Shown here in pieces: positions 6,143 through 6,782 of a DNA stretch of 6,782 nt (the first letter of the stretch is position 1; the number at the start of each line of letters is the position of its first letter). This stretch comes from Chloroflexota bacterium (GTDB lineage Bacteria; Chloroflexota; Limnocylindria; Limnocylindrales; CSP1-4), in assembly GCA_021814735.1 (NCBI GenBank), contig JAKAHX010000085.1, positions 1-6,782 of the forward strand, given 5' to 3'. A program made the translations under genes and the position numbers. Under the pieces are notes generated by a model. That model was not told the origin of the DNA, ran no database searches, and worked only from the letters and a program-made list of their open reading frames with translations.

Positions 6143-6759
6143 CCGAGCACGCGATCGCCATCGACGGCGTTGGCGGGCAGGGTGTGCGCGTCATCGGCAA
6201 CACGATGGCGACCCTGCTGGGCGCCATGGGGTACGAGGTGACGCTCCTCTACGATTACGACTCCAGTGTCCGCGGCGGGATGAGCGAGGCGTTCCTGAAG
6301 TACGCGGATGAGCCGATCTCCAACCCCGTGGTGGAGCACGCGGACGTCACGCTCCGCCTGGCGGACCGTGGCCCCAACCACCTGGAAAGCCGGTACGTCG
6401 TCTGCGACATCGGGCTGGCGAAGCCGGGCGAGGACGCAGAGGAGATCCCCTTCCTCGAGCTGGGGGTCAAGCACTTCGGGCGCGACCTGTTCGGCAACAT
6501 GATCGCCCTCGGGCGCCTGCTTCGGCTCGCGGGCGTCTCCTTCGACGAGGAGGCGCTCGCGTCAGCGCTCCCCGCGAAGTACCGCGAGGAGAACATCGGG
6601 GCGGTTCGCTACGGGTACGACCTGACCCCCGAGCAGATCCGCCGGATCGTGCCCGAGGAGGCTGCCGGCCGGTTCGCCGGTCGCTACGCGGACGCCGTCA
6701 TGTCCGGGTCCCGGCCTGCCGAAGCGATCGAGGTGGCCTCGCAGCACGTGGCGGCGTGA
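6139..6759 (+). CDS. korC: 2-oxoacid:ferredoxin oxidoreductase, gamma subunit
   Basis: A 206-residue protein of the POR/KOR gamma domain family, the subunit thought to help CoA access the acyl intermediate. Recognisable parts are the N-terminal loop DGVGGQGVRVIG (9-20), the YDYDSSVRGGMSEA stretch (38-51, equivalent to the PSYG-E-RGG motif), ISNPVVEHADV (60-70) and FGNMIALGRLLRLAG (118-132) near the domain end. After residue 160 the protein continues with a helical segment (TPEQIRRIVPEEAAGRF). The ATG at 6139 overlaps the beta stop codon and has GGGGAG 9 bases upstream, so this start is preferred over the longer frame that runs back into the beta gene. It is the last complete gene seen in the operon; only 23 bases follow, so further operon members cannot be excluded. 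The kor symbol is by cluster type only. Confidence 0.9.
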   Translation: MTEHAIAIDGVGGQGVRVIGNTMATLLGAMGYEVTLLYDYDSSVRGGMSEAFLKYADEPISNPVVEHADVTLRLADRGPNHLESRYVVCDIGLAKPGEDAEEIPFLELGVKHFGRDLFGNMIALGRLLRLAGVSFDEEALASALPAKYREENIGAVRYGYDLTPEQIRRIVPEEAAGRFAGRYADAVMSGSRPAEAIEVASQHVAA

Positions 6760-6782
6760 CCCGTTGACCTCCGTCGGGCCCG

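Overview
This is a GC-rich window (roughly 70% G+C by eye) of bacterial chromosome with compact gene spacing. The gene set is metabolic: amino-acid catabolism plus a ferredoxin-dependent 2-oxoacid oxidoreductase. The short single-domain proline dehydrogenase, the strong G/C preference at third codon positions and the four-gene oxidoreductase cluster would fit a high-GC Chloroflexota/Thermomicrobia-like or related soil or thermophilic lineage. That assignment is an impression from protein style, not proof. I saw no rRNA, tRNA, CRISPR array, insertion sequence or phage gene.

Layout. (1) Positions 1-340, + strand: the 3' third of a proline dehydrogenase gene that starts outside the window. (2) 341-547: a convergent, very GC-rich spacer with hairpins and a 22-base direct repeat at exact 60-base spacing. 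(3) 548-3543, - strand: three same-direction genes. In transcription order they are an EamA/DMT-family transporter, a class V (alanine/serine-glyoxylate type) aminotransferase, and a KDPG/4-hydroxy-2-oxoglutarate (KHG) aldolase-family enzyme. (4) 3544-3842: a divergent intergenic region of about 300 bases that should hold the promoters for both directions. (5) 3843-6759, + strand: a four-gene operon for a 2-oxoacid:ferredoxin oxidoreductase, in the order 2x[4Fe-4S] ferredoxin subunit (delta), alpha, beta, gamma. Its genes are closely spaced and the last two overlap by an ATGA.

How the genes may work together (inference). A KHG-type aldolase would split 4-hydroxy-2-oxoglutarate into pyruvate and glyoxylate. 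The neighbouring aminotransferase would turn glyoxylate into glycine. A (hydroxy)proline dehydrogenase lies next door, so the left half resembles the animal-style route hydroxyproline -> 4-hydroxyglutamate -> 4-hydroxy-2-oxoglutarate -> glyoxylate + pyruvate -> glycine. The aldolase has lost the Gly-Gly of the usual phosphate-binding motif, which agrees with a non-phosphorylated substrate. The right-hand operon would oxidise 2-oxoglutarate (the end product of proline/glutamate catabolism) or another 2-oxoacid to an acyl-CoA, passing electrons to ferredoxin. The individual family assignments are solid; the pathway link is a hypothesis.
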